Source: Prochloraceae cyanobacterium
GTDB taxonomy: Bacteria > Cyanobacteriota > Cyanobacteriia > Cyanobacteriales > JASJDA01
Reading direction: 5' to 3'
Assembly: GCA_030065755.1 (NCBI GenBank)
Contig: JASJDA010000008.1
Span: forward strand, 1-54,378
DNA: 54,378 bases
Shown here: piece after piece, positions 39,791 through 49,817 of the stretch
Layout of the letters: each line of letters starts with the position of its first letter
Position numbering within the stretch: position 1 is the first letter of the stretch
The notes under the pieces: generated by a model
The model's input: only the letters and a program-made list of their open reading frames with translations
Database searches by the model: none
What the model was told of the DNA's origin: nothing
Program-made: the position numbers and the translations under genes

Positions 39791-40654
39791 TTAAAGTAAG
39801 CGATCGATTAAATTTTGATAAGCTGTGTCGTTTAAACCGCGACCCAGATCGGAAGTTTGGGGGTCAATTCTGCGTCGTAAAAAGGAGATCCGTTCGGATG
39901 TGGCTGGGTGGGTGTTGAGAAAACTTGGATTATTGCGGCGATCGCCATTATATTGTTTGAGTTTTCTCATAAAAGTTAGCATTCCTAAAGGAGCGTAACC
40001 AGAACGTTCGAGAGTCATTAGCCCCATATGGTCAGCGTCAAATTCATCCTCGCGGCTGTTGGGTAAATTTATAGCTAATTCTACCCCTATCTGAATAAAT
40101 TTATCACTCCTCAAGCCGACAGCAGAGAGAATCCCTTGATTAATCGCTTTTTGACGCATCTGTTGAAGAGCGTGACCCCCAGCAATATGACCGATTTCGT
40201 GAGCAATTACGCTTGCTAATTCTGCTTCATTATCTGCTGCTTTCATTAAACCACTATTCACGTAGACAAAACCCCCCATAGTGGCAAAAGCATTAATATT
40301 ATCGTCATTCACTACTTGAAAAGTGTAGGGAATATTGGGACGATAGCTATTGATTGCTAATTGCTGTCCGATGCGATTCACGTAGCGATTCAAACGGCGA
40401 TCGCTATTTATTTTGATTTTTTTTTGACTAATTAACTGCTGATTAATTTGTCTCCCCAACTCCACTTCTTGGGCATTAGAAATATTAGACAACTGTATAA
40501 TTTGAGCGCCGTTGCGAAGAAGATCTCTAAAGTAAGAACCGTGACTGGGCTGTGGTGTAAAAAGATATAAACAAAGGGCAACTGATATACAAACAAGTCC
40601 GTATAACCAGTGTCGCTTAATAAACTTTAACAAAAAATACAATGGTTTAAACAC
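39791..40654 (-). CDS. M48 family (Oma1/BepA-like) zinc metallopeptidase
   Basis: 287 residues. An N-terminal hydrophobic helix (about 17-33) serves as a signal or anchor. The zinc site is H152-E-I-G-H156 (VIAHEIGHIAGGHAL), with the third ligand Glu in NSREDEFDADHMGL. The FATMGGFVYVNSGLM and NTHPATSERI blocks are typical of the periplasmic/Oma1 branch of M48, which degrades misfolded membrane or envelope proteins. There is no TPR tail as in BepA. It is convergent with the pentapeptide gene, 50 bases apart. Confidence 0.9.
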   Translation of the reverse strand: MFKPLYFLLKFIKRHWLYGLVCISVALCLYLFTPQPSHGSYFRDLLRNGAQIIQLSNISNAQEVELGRQINQQLISQKKIKINSDRRLNRYVNRIGQQLAINSYRPNIPYTFQVVNDDNINAFATMGGFVYVNSGLMKAADNEAELASVIAHEIGHIAGGHALQQMRQKAINQGILSAVGLRSDKFIQIGVELAINLPNSREDEFDADHMGLMTLERSGYAPLGMLTFMRKLKQYNGDRRNNPSFLNTHPATSERISFLRRRIDPQTSDLGRGLNDTAYQNLIDRLL

Positions 40655-40814
40655 GATAAATTAAGTTAATAACGATCGCGATTTTCCTTGCTACAGACGT
40701 AACTTCTGTATTTTATGTTGCCATTGCTTTTAGTTTTGCCTATCTTACATTAAGCTTATATTTGCCGCCTTTGAGAATCATTCATTCATAATAGTCCTAA
40801 GCAGTTTATTGGCT

Positions 40815-41108
40815 TTAGTTACTGCGCCGATACTCGTAGCGACAAAAATTGAACAGATCTAATAAAGTGCCTACAATACCACAAGTAATTCCAATAACAA
40901 AAATTCCTTGGACTGGAAATCCATTACCGAAAATAGTCAGAAAATTCACAATATCTCTTGCACCACTATGACCCAATATAGTTAAGCCAGGAATGTAACT
41001 TGCTACGAAAAAACTGCTTAATAATGTGCCGACCAACAACAGCGGTACAGTAAAGCTCATAAACGCCGTTAACATTAGGGAACTGACTAAAGTAAACATA
41101 GTGCTCAT
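40815..41108 (-). CDS. small membrane protein, unknown function
   Basis: 97 residues, mostly hydrophobic: about two to three helices (about 5-38, 52-85) separated by a short GHSGARDI loop, and a basic C terminus (FCRYEYRRSN). Met at residue 4 is an alternative start. No family is recognised, though it looks like a conserved cyanobacterial hypothetical membrane protein. Just upstream on the plus strand is the motif ATACCAATC, similar to the start of the dispersed repeats. Confidence 0.6.
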   Translation of the reverse strand: MSTMFTLVSSLMLTAFMSFTVPLLLVGTLLSSFFVASYIPGLTILGHSGARDIVNFLTIFGNGFPVQGIFVIGITCGIVGTLLDLFNFCRYEYRRSN

Positions 41109-41267
41109 ACCAATCTAAGGTCGCTGATAAAATAACCTCTTACTTATAGAATAGGTGCGATTACTTAGCTATCGCCAAATTGTCAAAAATCTTAAATCTT
41201 CCTTAAAAATATTGGTAAATGTCAGCAAATAGCTGTAAAAGCACGGTCGTGAAGTTCCCCATCTGAA

Positions 41268-42272
41268 TTAAAACTTTACAATTGTGCCAGTTCGAGCAGC
41301 GCGATCGGCAGCATCAGCTACTTTGAGGGCATAAAGGCTAGCAGTCGGGGTGACATACAAAGGTTGACCCGTCTCTAAGCGATCTAAAACTAATTTAGTA
41401 TCTTTAGCTAACAAGCCCCGACGGCTTCCCACTTCAAGAGGTATTTTTTCTTTTTCTCGAACGAGAGTCCCTTTTTCTCCCTCAAAAATTAACGTCCCTC
41501 GATCGCCGTGGATTTCAAAATGACGGCAGTTTTGCCAAAAAACTTCACCCTTGCCATAGGTAATATCTGCGATTAAACCACTATTAAAACGCAGTTGAGC
41601 ATTGCAGAGACAAGCGATGTAATATCCCGATTCTGGAGCATCCCAAAAGCGAGACTGACAAGCTACAGAGGTTACGGTACCAAATAGGTCTGTAAATCGA
41701 TGGATGCGGGAAAGAGCCGCAGTTAAAGGAAATCCGCACATCTGATAGTTATAATTCCAGTGAAGAGGGGCGGGGCGTTGGGATTTTATGGTAGCGTAAC
41801 GGGCATAGAAAACATTGCCTATTTCTGGCAAGTACTGGCCCATAGCTTGATGCAAACCGCCTAGTAATTCGATGTGTTCTACATGGAGCAGTTTCCCCTT
41901 TGTTTTAGCTAAGTTAATTAATTCTTCTGCTTCAGTAGGATTGAGAGCGAGAGGATACTCGACGATCGCGTGTTTAGAACTCTCCAAAACAGCGCGGACT
42001 ATTGCTGCTCGATCGCGATTGATGTTAGAGATTATGACTAAATCTAGGTCGGGTTGGTTGACTAATTTTTGCCACGATTCTACAGGAGATAGGGAATTAG
42101 TTTCACAAAAAGCAATTAGATTTTCTGGTGTATTGCCACTAGCACATAATAATTGAGCGCGATCGTCACTGCGCAAAGCCTCTGCTCTTCGTTGCGCTAC
42201 ATACCCCGTGCCAACTATACCCACTTTTATCGGCAATTTAGTCGAAAACTCAGCTGAGTTTTTGTTTGTCAT
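41268..42272 (-). CDS. bvdR: biliverdin reductase
   Basis: 334 residues of the Gfo/Idh/MocA oxidoreductase fold. The Rossmann motif is VGIVGTGYVAQRRAEALR, followed by KLLHVEHIELLGG, FYARYATIKSQRPAPLHWNY, FPLTAALSRIHRFTDLFGTV, YGKGEVFWQN and GDRGTLIFEGE, and the tail TGQPLYVTPTASLYALKVAD. These match my memory of Synechocystis BvdR (slr1784) block by block, so the specific name is justified rather than a generic oxidoreductase. It reduces biliverdin IX-alpha to bilirubin with NADPH, in the cytoplasm, and affects phycobiliprotein status. It is divergent from the ferredoxin gene petF, with a 356-base shared region. Confidence 0.88.
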   Translation of the reverse strand: MTNKNSAEFSTKLPIKVGIVGTGYVAQRRAEALRSDDRAQLLCASGNTPENLIAFCETNSLSPVESWQKLVNQPDLDLVIISNINRDRAAIVRAVLESSKHAIVEYPLALNPTEAEELINLAKTKGKLLHVEHIELLGGLHQAMGQYLPEIGNVFYARYATIKSQRPAPLHWNYNYQMCGFPLTAALSRIHRFTDLFGTVTSVACQSRFWDAPESGYYIACLCNAQLRFNSGLIADITYGKGEVFWQNCRHFEIHGDRGTLIFEGEKGTLVREKEKIPLEVGSRRGLLAKDTKLVLDRLETGQPLYVTPTASLYALKVADAADRAARTGTIVKF

Positions 42273-42922
<650 letters not shown>

Positions 42923-42974
42923 AACATAAGTTGTTAGTTTTTTTGATTAAAAGTTATAGTACCTAAGTACTCAG

Positions 42975-43013
42975 GCAGGGCCTTAATTATTTGAGTCCCT
43001 GCGTTTATTTTTT
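42975..43013 (+). terminator. intrinsic terminator of petF
   Basis: GCAGGG (42975-42980) pairs with CCCTGC (42997-43002), followed by GTTTATTTTTT. The position, 50 bases after the petF stop, and the U run make this a typical intrinsic terminator. Confidence 0.75.
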
Positions 43014-43172
43014 AAAGATATCTTTATTAAATACTTAGTATAAATTATTTTTAATAAGTAATAAAGTGAAATATATCTCTAAACCTAGTGATTTCACCTA
43101 TTTACATTAAAAATATAAACAAGTTAGTATAATCATTAAGAGACATTACATTAGCATATTAAATTAAGTCAA

Positions 43173-43520
43173 ATGAAATCCCCAGTAGTTAAGTTATTAA
43201 CAGCAGCAACATTAGGATTAGTGGTTAACGCCATAGCTCTTCCAGCTAATGCTGCTCCAGGTGACAAAGAGTACAAACAACTTCCCCGCTACATGGACAG
43301 TTTGCCCCAACACGTACAAGACATAATGATTCTAACCACTTTTGGTGTAATTGGGACAGCAGTATTGGTAGGAACAGGCGTGTCAATGAAACACGAACAA
43401 GAATCTGCCAAAGAAGACACTAATAAGGCAAATGAAAACGGAGTTAAGCCCAGCCCCGCCAAAAAACAAGTATCTCTAAACTCGGCTAATGCTGTCGAAA
43501 GACACGTATATAAGAAATAA
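43173..43520 (+). CDS. exported small protein, unknown function
   Basis: 115 residues with a Sec signal peptide (cleavage near residue 28, PANA-AP), a short conserved-looking segment LPRYMDSLPQHVQDIMILT, and one membrane helix (about 54-72, TTFGVIGTAVLVGTGVSM). The charged, Lys/Glu/Asn-rich tail looks disordered. No family is recognised. It is in the same orientation as petF, 250 bases downstream and beyond the terminator, so it is separately transcribed. Confidence 0.6.
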   Translation: MKSPVVKLLTAATLGLVVNAIALPANAAPGDKEYKQLPRYMDSLPQHVQDIMILTTFGVIGTAVLVGTGVSMKHEQESAKEDTNKANENGVKPSPAKKQVSLNSANAVERHVYKK

Positions 43521-43931
43521 AATTAGTAAATACAACTAGTATTATTTCTCACCAAAACATACCAGTACGGTTCCTTAGCTTATTCGGTTTCTGTATTGGT
43601 TTTTTATTTGTTATCAAATATATAATATTAGTATATTTTATTCATAATAGCACAAAATCTTTGCTTGAAGCAATATATAGAAAAAGATAATTAATTCAAA
43701 ATTTTCAAGACCGTCTTTAACAATAATTTATCTTTGAACCAAACAATTTTAGCGGGGGTATCTATAAACTTAATCCGTGCTTTTTCCAAATTCACTCTTT
43801 GGGAAACAGCGAGAATTCTCTTTTAATCCCAATTTCAAAAAATACTGCTACAGATCAATTATCCGAATCTATTGCCTATTGCCTGTTGCCTTTCCTAACC
43901 GAAGTGTAGCAATCTTAAATGAAATTGGTAT
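43521..43931. other. intergenic region with repeat-like DNA
   Basis: A/T-rich sequence after the small exported gene. From about 43860 to 43935 it carries a CCTATTGCCTGTTGCC tract and ends with GGTATAAC at the edge of the DUF790 remnant. This edge, read on the minus strand, is CAAGTTATACCAATT, the same word as at the window-end repeat. Confidence 0.5.
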
Positions 43932-44126
43932 AACTTGGCAGTCAGGGCTATCTCCTTGTAGATCTAAAAGTTTTTTATCGAGTTGTCCTTGGGTACTCCC
44001 CACAGCATCACAAAAGCAGTTAATCTGTTCGGTAGCTAAATATATTCCAATTGAATTAATTGACAATGGTTTGGGTACAATAGTAGCGCCTACTGGACGA
44101 AAAATTAATAAATCTGAGGTAAGCAT
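43932..44126 (-). pseudogene. truncated N-terminus of a DUF790 (Bax1-like) nuclease gene
   Basis: From the ATG at 44126 the frame reads MLTSDLLIFRPVGATIVPKP, then a block ending STQGQLDKKLLDLQGDSPDCQV. This resembles the start of DUF790 proteins (relatives of the archaeal Bax1 nuclease partner of XPB helicase): MLPSELL-IHR..G..V.PK and G.T.GEL...L..LEGDSPDYRV. The full protein is several hundred residues; here similarity stops at about residue 65 and the frame runs on into GTTATACCAATT repeat DNA. The gene is therefore broken at that point. The XPB helicase partner is absent. Confidence 0.5.
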
Positions 44127-44174
44127 ATAAAAAACTAGAGAAGTTCGAGTAAAGACCTTAATTAGCCCTAAAAA

Positions 44175-45050
44175 ATGAGAAATATTCACTCATATTCAAT
44201 ATATAGACCCCTAGAATGCCGACCAGATAGTTATCAAGGGTGGTATCAACAGGGTCATATACTGCAGCAGCAACAACTCTATACTGATGCTCTCCTAAGC
44301 TACGAAAAGGCTTTAGAATATTATCCTAACGATTATTGGTCTTGGTACAAACGAGGAGCAATCTTAGAAATATTAGGTTGCTATCAGGAGGCTGCTGATA
44401 GTTACGGACGAGCTTCGCAAACTCAACCTAATAACTACTGGGCTTGGTACGATCGCGGCTGTATTTATCTCGAAGAGTTAGAAAAATATACTTTGGCGAT
44501 CGCCTGTTTCGATAAAGCCCTAGAAGCCCATCCTCGCGACTATTGGTGTCAATATAGGAAAGGAGAAGCAAATCACTTGTTGGGAGAATACGAGATCGCG
44601 ATCGCTTGTTTCGATCTCGCTTTACAAGTCCGCAGTTGCGACTATTGGGCTTGGTATCGAAGAGGTGATAGTTTGAGATTGTGCGGAAAACTAGAAGAAG
44701 CAATAGCAAGCTACGATCGATCCCTAGAAATTAAACCCCAAGACTATTGGAGTTGGTATCAACGAGGAGTTAGTTTGCAGCAGTTAGGACGTTTATCACA
44801 AGCAATTGACTCTTACGATCGCGCATTAATCGCCGAACCAGAAGACGAACCAGCTTGGTACAATCGAGCTTGCTCTTATACATTACTTGGCAATATAGAA
44901 GAGGCCATTACTAGTCTAGAACGAGCAATTAATCTCTATCCAGAAAAATATTTATCCTTAGTTCAATCTAACTCCATTTTTAGCGAACTGCGACAAAATA
45001 GAAAATTTAAGTATTTCATATCGCAATTGGACTTAAAAGATAGAACATGA
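44175..45050 (+). CDS. TPR protein with repeated DYWxWY motif
   Basis: 291 residues, soluble, built of about seven TPR units of 34 residues. A striking feature is the start of successive units: NDYWSWYKRG, NNYWAWYDRG, RDYWCQYRKG, CDYWAWYRRG, QDYWSWYQRG, EDEPAWYNRA. The aromatic residues recur at the same place in each helix A and would line one face. This pattern occurs in some cyanobacterial TPR proteins. Partner is unknown. It starts 49 bases from the divergent DUF790 remnant. Confidence 0.85.
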   Translation: MRNIHSYSIYRPLECRPDSYQGWYQQGHILQQQQLYTDALLSYEKALEYYPNDYWSWYKRGAILEILGCYQEAADSYGRASQTQPNNYWAWYDRGCIYLEELEKYTLAIACFDKALEAHPRDYWCQYRKGEANHLLGEYEIAIACFDLALQVRSCDYWAWYRRGDSLRLCGKLEEAIASYDRSLEIKPQDYWSWYQRGVSLQQLGRLSQAIDSYDRALIAEPEDEPAWYNRACSYTLLGNIEEAITSLERAINLYPEKYLSLVQSNSIFSELRQNRKFKYFISQLDLKDRT

Positions 45051-45179
45051 GAAATATTTGTTGTTATTTATTTCTAGAATCAGTCATCGGCAAATTATTG
45101 CTAGAAAATAGACAACCAAATTTAATTAATATCGATTCAACCTGATGACTGATGAGTTTTAACTGGTTAAGATCTGACA

Positions 45180-45647
45180 CTAAATACTGGCATAGCCAAA
45201 AGTAACGTTAAATTGACGACACCAAATAGCCACGGAAGAAAAGTTATTTAAATCTATATTATCAGGAATCAAATAACGTTGAGTCCCGTCAACACTTTTT
45301 AAGGAGGAAAGGGTAATATAATCAGAGCGTCGGATGGATTTTGGGACAATAGAGTTACGGTGTAGGATTACTTCTAATTGAGGTCCGCCACTGGTTTTAA
45401 AATTAGAAAGTAGTTCGACATATCGCTTACCGTCGCTTTCAACAATTTGGACTCCGCCACTTGTAGATTTATCTACTCTAACAAAACGACCTGTAGTCAA
45501 AACTTCATTTTTTTCTGCAATAAGAGTAGATTTATCTAATGAACTAGCATTCGCCGATCGAGTAGTAATAATAGTCTCTGTTAATCCTGCTGCTAAAACA
45601 ACGATAGATGTTACACCGGCGATCGCTGCTAATTTATTAAGTCTCAT
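45180..45647 (-). CDS. exported DM13-domain protein
   Basis: The ATG at 45647 is chosen since GGAG lies nine bases upstream. The product is 155 residues: a signal peptide or anchor (about 6-33) followed by a DM13 domain (about 47-155) with TTGRFVRVDKSTSGGVQIVE, GKRYVELLSNFKTSGGPQLEV and the conserved Cys in VAIWCRQFNVTFGYASI. DM13 is proposed to take part in electron transfer through its conserved Cys; it is found outside the cytoplasm. Monocistronic, convergent with the TPR gene. Confidence 0.8.
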   Translation of the reverse strand: MRLNKLAAIAGVTSIVVLAAGLTETIITTRSANASSLDKSTLIAEKNEVLTTGRFVRVDKSTSGGVQIVESDGKRYVELLSNFKTSGGPQLEVILHRNSIVPKSIRRSDYITLSSLKSVDGTQRYLIPDNIDLNNFSSVAIWCRQFNVTFGYASI

Positions 45648-45849
45648 AGTCTTTGTCTCCAAAAAATAGTAAATTAAGTTGGTTGTTTGTCTCGATCTCT
45701 AATATCGTTGGAGACTCTGAGAGAGATTCAAGCTGAAACTGAAAATACGATTAATATTTCATTAATCAATATGAGGTCAGAGGTCAGGGGTAATATTAAT
45801 TCTGATAGTACGATCGGGAAAAGTTAACGCAGATACCGTAGCGATCGTA

Positions 45850-45965
45850 ATGCCTAGACGTTTAACTATTAGAAGCCAGTTGCGAAAAACCCGTAAAGGA
45901 AGAACACACAAACCCAGATCTTAGGATGTGGGAATCCCTTTCCAGAGACAGGGGAAAATGTCAAG
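45850..45965 (+). mobile_element. possible IS200/IS605 right-end remnant with basic tail codons
   Basis: A short frame (45850-45924) encodes a very basic 24-residue peptide (RSQLRKTRKGRTHKPRS) and stops just before GGAATCCCTTTCC (45931-45943). AGAGACA and GGGGAAAATGTCAAG (45951-45965) follow. GAATC-hairpin-GGGGA-ATGTCAA resembles the right ends of cyanobacterial IS200/IS605 elements, and basic tails precede such ends in TnpB genes. Only a remnant would be present. The remaining gap 45648-46088 shows nothing else. Confidence 0.25.
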
Positions 45966-46088
45966 TATATTAAGATTGAGAAGTAATTTCCCTAAAGTTA
46001 AGGCAGTTTTAAATCTGTAAAAAGCAGCAAAAGATACAAAATTGAATTTTTATATATTCCCGTTTTGTCGTATTTCTTCTCCTCAAAA

Positions 46089-46310
46089 CTATCTGGGAAT
46101 TCCTAACGCCCTGCGAGTTTGTGGTCCTACTATGCCATCAACTCTTAGCTCTTCTTCTTCTTGAAACTTCTTAACAGCTTCTTTAGTATCTTCATCATAA
46201 ACGCCATTAACTTGTTCTTCGGTTAAAAAACCCTCATTAACTAAAGCTTGTTGCACTTTACGAACATCTTCTCCTTCGAGCGGAGGATCTGCCAATAGAA
46301 GTAAACGCAT
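46089..46310 (-). CDS. peptidoglycan-binding domain protein, probably 5'-truncated
   Basis: The frame encodes one complete PG_binding_1 module (LEGEDVRKVQQALVNEGFL, then VNGVYDEDTKEAVKKFQ, RVDGIVGPQTRRALGIP). The open frame continues upstream of this ATG to about 46400 and reads the end of a second module (IDEDGIYGNQTARRLDL), whose first half is missing. There is no signal peptide and no good ribosome-binding site at 46310, so this is probably the 3' part of a longer gene. Such modules bind cell-wall peptidoglycan. The upstream break coincides with the opposite-strand fragment. Confidence 0.6.
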   Translation of the reverse strand: MRLLLLADPPLEGEDVRKVQQALVNEGFLTEEQVNGVYDEDTKEAVKKFQEEEELRVDGIVGPQTRRALGIPR

Positions 46311-46348
46311 TGCAGCAAATCCATTAATGGGAGACAGATCCAGTCTTC

Positions 46349-46561
46349 TTGCTGTTTGATTGCCGTAAATGCCATCTTCATCAATTCGGTGGTGATGAGG
46401 GCGAATTGGTCAAAGAGATTCAGGAAAAAGTTGGTGTTGAGGCCGACGGTATTTTTGGCCCTATAACCGAAGCTGCAGTAAGGCAATTTCAGCGCGATAA
46501 CGGGTTAGTTCCTGACGGTATCGTTGGCCCGCTAACATGGGCTGCCCTTGATGATGACTAA
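46349..46561 (+). pseudogene. peptidoglycan-binding domain fragment, head to head with the previous one
   Basis: From about 46388 the plus strand encodes a PG_binding_1 module: EGELVKEIQEKVGVEADGIF, GPITEAAVRQFQRDNG and VPDGIVGPLTWAALDDD, then a stop. There is no start codon with a ribosome-binding site (only TTG at 46349), and the first codons overlap the opposite-strand module end. It is the C-terminal end of a gene whose 5' part is gone. Together with 46089-46310 this indicates a rearrangement breakpoint near 46380-46400. Confidence 0.55.
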
Positions 46562-47068
46562 TAAATATCTATCTATTAACATACTCCTACTCCGATCGGT
46601 AAGGATACGAACACATAATTCTCATTAAATTCAGCTAAAGCAAGAAGAGATACTCTATCGGCTTAAAAAACCGAATGTCCTGGCTTTTTTTATCTCGATC
46701 GCTGTTACAAACTCTCTATCAGCTTTAAAGCCGCAATGAGGACTATTTTTGCCACCTATACCTATAAGAAAATACTTGCTTGGCTTGGGTTACAGTTAGA
46801 AGGAATTTCTACCTGAGAGGATTTTTGTGGGGAGTATCTTTGAATGTTTGAACTCTTTTTTTGCGATCGTGAACTGCTAATTTATAAATTCTATCGACGC
46901 TGTTATGGCTAGTTATAGCAGCTATTTGTTTAACTGTTTATTCCTGTGCTAATAATCAAATGAATAGAGTGGGAAAATAATAAACAGTAAATAGCTTTGA
47001 GCAAATAGCAAAAACAAAGTGCAACAATGAGAGATACTCGGAGTTATATTAAATATTCGTAGAGACCA
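46562..47068. other. intergenic region upstream of alaS
   Basis: 507 bases. A minus-strand frame (46655-46789, 44 codons, no start) reads protein-like (GIGGKNSPHCGFKADREFV) and may be a gene relic of unknown type. A weak A-T rich hairpin (AAAAAACC/GGCTTTTTT) lies near 46665-46690. The alaS promoter and leader should be in the last 150 bases. Confidence 0.4.
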
Positions 47069-49732
47069 ATGTCTGATTCTCCCCAGTTTATAAGCGGTAG
47101 CGAAATTCGACAAAAATTCCTCGACTTCTTCGCACAACGAGAACACAAAATTTTACCCAGTGCTTCTCTAGTACCGGAAGACCCCACCGTATTGTTAACT
47201 ATAGCGGGAATGTTGCCGTTTAAACCGATCTTCCTCGGTCAAAGAAAATCGGAATACGATCGCGCCACAACTTCCCAAAAGTGCATCCGTACCAATGATA
47301 TCGAAAACGTGGGACGTACCGCCCGCCATCATACTTTCTTCGAGATGTTGGGTAACTTCAGCTTCGGGGACTATTTTAAAGAACAGGCGATAAAATGGGC
47401 GTGGGAACTATCGACAGAAGTATTTGCATTACCTCCAGAAAGGTTAGTAATCAGCGTGTTTGAAGAAGATGACGAAGCATTTGCTATCTGGAAGGATAAA
47501 ATAGGTATTCCCGCACGTCGCATTCAACGCATGGGAGAAGAGGATAACTTTTGGAAATCTGGCTCTACTGGTCCTTGTGGTCCCTGTTCGGAATTATATT
47601 ACGATTTTCACCCAGAATTAGGTGACGACAACATCGATCTAGAAGATGACAGTCGCTTCATCGAGTACTATAATCTGGTGTTCATGCAGTATAACAGGGA
47701 TGCAGAAGGTAATCTCACCCCCTTAGCTTCCCAAAATATTGATACGGGGATGGGGTTAGAAAGAATGGCGCAAATACTGCAAAAAGTCCCTAATAATTAC
47801 GAAACTGACCTGATTTTCCCCATAATTAAAAAAGCTGCAGAAATTGCAGAAATTGACTATCACAAAGCAGACGAGAAAACTAAGATATCTTTAAAGGTAA
47901 TTGGCGATCACGTTCGATCGGTCGTACATATGATAGCCGATGGAATTACTGCTTCTAACACCGATCGCGGTTATGTATTGCGTCGTTTGATTCGTCGAGT
48001 AATACGTTATGGAAGGTTAATCGGTATTTACGAAAAACGCGGGGTTTCTTTTAACTTTACTCCCGAGGTTGCAGAAGTAGCGATCGCTCTTTCAGAATCT
48101 GTTTATCCCAGCGTTAGAGAAAGAGAAGCAGTAATTAAAGACCAACTAAAGCGAGAAGAAAATCAATTCCTCAAAACTCTCCAAAGAGGGGAAAAACTGC
48201 TGAGTGAAGTTATAGAGAGAGTAAAAAAAGAACAAAAAACAGTTATTCCTGGGGAAGATGCTTTTACCCTATACGACACTTATGGTTTCCCCTTAGAATT
48301 GACTCAAGAAATAGCCGCAGAACAAGATTTAACAGTCGATGTGGAAGGCTATAACAAAGCGATGCAAATTCAAATCGACACTTCTCAAGGGGCGCACGAA
48401 ACCATCGACCTCACCGTACAGGGTAGTATAGATAAGCTAGCAGAACACATCCATCCTACTGAGTTTTTAGGTTACACTGAAGCTCAATCTACTGTCAAAG
48501 TAGAAGCTGTCTTAGTCGAAGGAAAAACAGTAGAAACTGGTGAGGCTGGGACGGAAATACAAGTAATCTTAGATCGAACTCCTTTTTACGCAGAGTCAGG
48601 GGGACAAATAGGCGATCGGGGCTATCTAACTGGAGATAATTTATTAGTACACATTGAAGACGTACAAAAAGAATCTGGTTTCTTCGTTCACTACGGTCGT
48701 ATAGAAAGGGGAAGTCTTACAACAGGAGATAGTGTAAATGCTACCATCGATCGCGGTTGTCGTCGTCGCGCCCAGGCACATCATACAGCAACTCACCTAC
48801 TACAATCAGCTTTGAAGAAAATTGTAGACGATTCCATCTCTCAAGCTGGATCTTTAGTAGCATTCGATCGCCTGCGTTTCGATATTAACTGTCCTCGTCC
48901 CATAACCCCAGAAGAACTGCAACAGATAGAGGAACAAATAAACACTTGGATCGCTGAAGCCCACGACACCCAAACTTCCGTATTGGGGTTAGAAGAAGCG
49001 AAAGCAAAAGGGGCGATCGCCATGTTTGGAGAAAAATACGGCGCAGAAGTTAGAGTTATAGATGTTCCTGGGGTTTCTCTGGAATTATGTGGAGGTACCC
49101 ACGTCAGAAATACAGCCGAAATAGGACTGTTTAAAATAGTTTCAGAAACGGGCATTTCTTCAGGAGTGAGGCGCATAGAAGCTGTCGCGGGTCCGGCAGT
49201 TTTAGAGTATTTGAATGTCAGGGATAAAGTAGTTAGGGAATTAGGCGATCGCTTTAAAGCCAAACCAGAAGAAATTCTCGATCGCGTCGGCAACTTGCAA
49301 TCAGAATTAAAAACAACTCAGAAAGAATTAGATGCTGTAAAACAAGAACTTGCTGTAGCTAAATCAGACCAATTATTGAACCAAGCAGAGGCGATCGGCG
49401 ACTTTAAAATTTTAGTAGCCGAAATGGGGGATTTAGACCCCAAAGCATTGCAAACCGCAGGGGAAAGATTGCAGCAAAAATTAGGAGAAGCAGCCGTAGT
49501 TTTAGGTTCCATTCCTGCCGAAGGAAAGGTGAGTTTAGTAGCAGCTTTCAGTCATAAAGTCAATAAAGATAAGAAGTTACAAGCAGGTAAATTCATCGGT
49601 AAAATTGCCAAAATTTGCGGCGGTGGCGGCGGTGGCAGACCGAATTTAGCTCAAGCTGGCGGACGTGATGCTAGTAAGTTACCAGAAGCGTTAGAAGCTG
49701 CTAAAAAGCAGTTAATTGAAGCTTTACAGTAA
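47069..49732 (+). CDS. alaS: alanyl-tRNA synthetase
   Basis: 887 residues, full length. Class II catalytic core with motif 1/2 region ([31 protein letters not shown]), [10 protein letters not shown] and the [12 protein letters not shown] block. The editing domain has HHTATHLL (HxxxH) and the Cys-His pair in CGGTHVRNT. The C-terminal C-Ala domain has a coiled coil (about 720-780) and the conserved [15 protein letters not shown]. It charges tRNA-Ala and deacylates mischarged Ser/Gly. The gene is monocistronic with its own terminator. Confidence 0.98.
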   Translation: MSDSPQFISGSEIRQKFLDFFAQREHKILPSASLVPEDPTVLLTIAGMLPFKPIFLGQRKSEYDRATTSQKCIRTNDIENVGRTARHHTFFEMLGNFSFGDYFKEQAIKWAWELSTEVFALPPERLVISVFEEDDEAFAIWKDKIGIPARRIQRMGEEDNFWKSGSTGPCGPCSELYYDFHPELGDDNIDLEDDSRFIEYYNLVFMQYNRDAEGNLTPLASQNIDTGMGLERMAQILQKVPNNYETDLIFPIIKKAAEIAEIDYHKADEKTKISLKVIGDHVRSVVHMIADGITASNTDRGYVLRRLIRRVIRYGRLIGIYEKRGVSFNFTPEVAEVAIALSESVYPSVREREAVIKDQLKREENQFLKTLQRGEKLLSEVIERVKKEQKTVIPGEDAFTLYDTYGFPLELTQEIAAEQDLTVDVEGYNKAMQIQIDTSQGAHETIDLTVQGSIDKLAEHIHPTEFLGYTEAQSTVKVEAVLVEGKTVETGEAGTEIQVILDRTPFYAESGGQIGDRGYLTGDNLLVHIEDVQKESGFFVHYGRIERGSLTTGDSVNATIDRGCRRRAQAHHTATHLLQSALKKIVDDSISQAGSLVAFDRLRFDINCPRPITPEELQQIEEQINTWIAEAHDTQTSVLGLEEAKAKGAIAMFGEKYGAEVRVIDVPGVSLELCGGTHVRNTAEIGLFKIVSETGISSGVRRIEAVAGPAVLEYLNVRDKVVRELGDRFKAKPEEILDRVGNLQSELKTTQKELDAVKQELAVAKSDQLLNQAEAIGDFKILVAEMGDLDPKALQTAGERLQQKLGEAAVVLGSIPAEGKVSLVAAFSHKVNKDKKLQAGKFIGKIAKICGGGGGGRPNLAQAGGRDASKLPEALEAAKKQLIEALQ

Positions 49733-49739
49733 TTATTTA

Positions 49740-49758
49740 AGGTGGGTTTTTCCCACCT
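49740..49758 (+). terminator. terminator of alaS
   Basis: AGGTGGG and CCCACCT pair across a five-T loop, starting seven bases after the alaS stop. There is no long U run after it, but the stem is perfect and the position is typical. Confidence 0.65.
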
Positions 49759-49817
49759 CAATCATTATCATTATTCTGTTTTTACAGTCTAATAATTTAA
49801 CCAAAATCTCAAGAAAA

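Noticed and set aside
43777-44130. A plus-strand frame of 117 codons.
   Set aside because: It lies opposite the DUF790-like frame, has no ribosome-binding site and a composition without domain character; the minus-strand reading matches a known family.
44127-44189. Upstream extension of the DUF790-like frame on the minus strand.
   Set aside because: Family similarity starts at the Met encoded at 44126, and the extension overlaps the start of the divergent TPR gene.
46949-47146. Minus-strand open frame overlapping the alaS start.
   Set aside because: It is the complement of conserved alaS N-terminal codons and the leader, with no family match.
49716-49817. Upstream extension of the DUF433 gene giving a hydrophobic N terminus.
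   Set aside because: It overlaps the end of alaS and the alaS terminator hairpin, so translation from there is unlikely; ATG 49818 is preferred.
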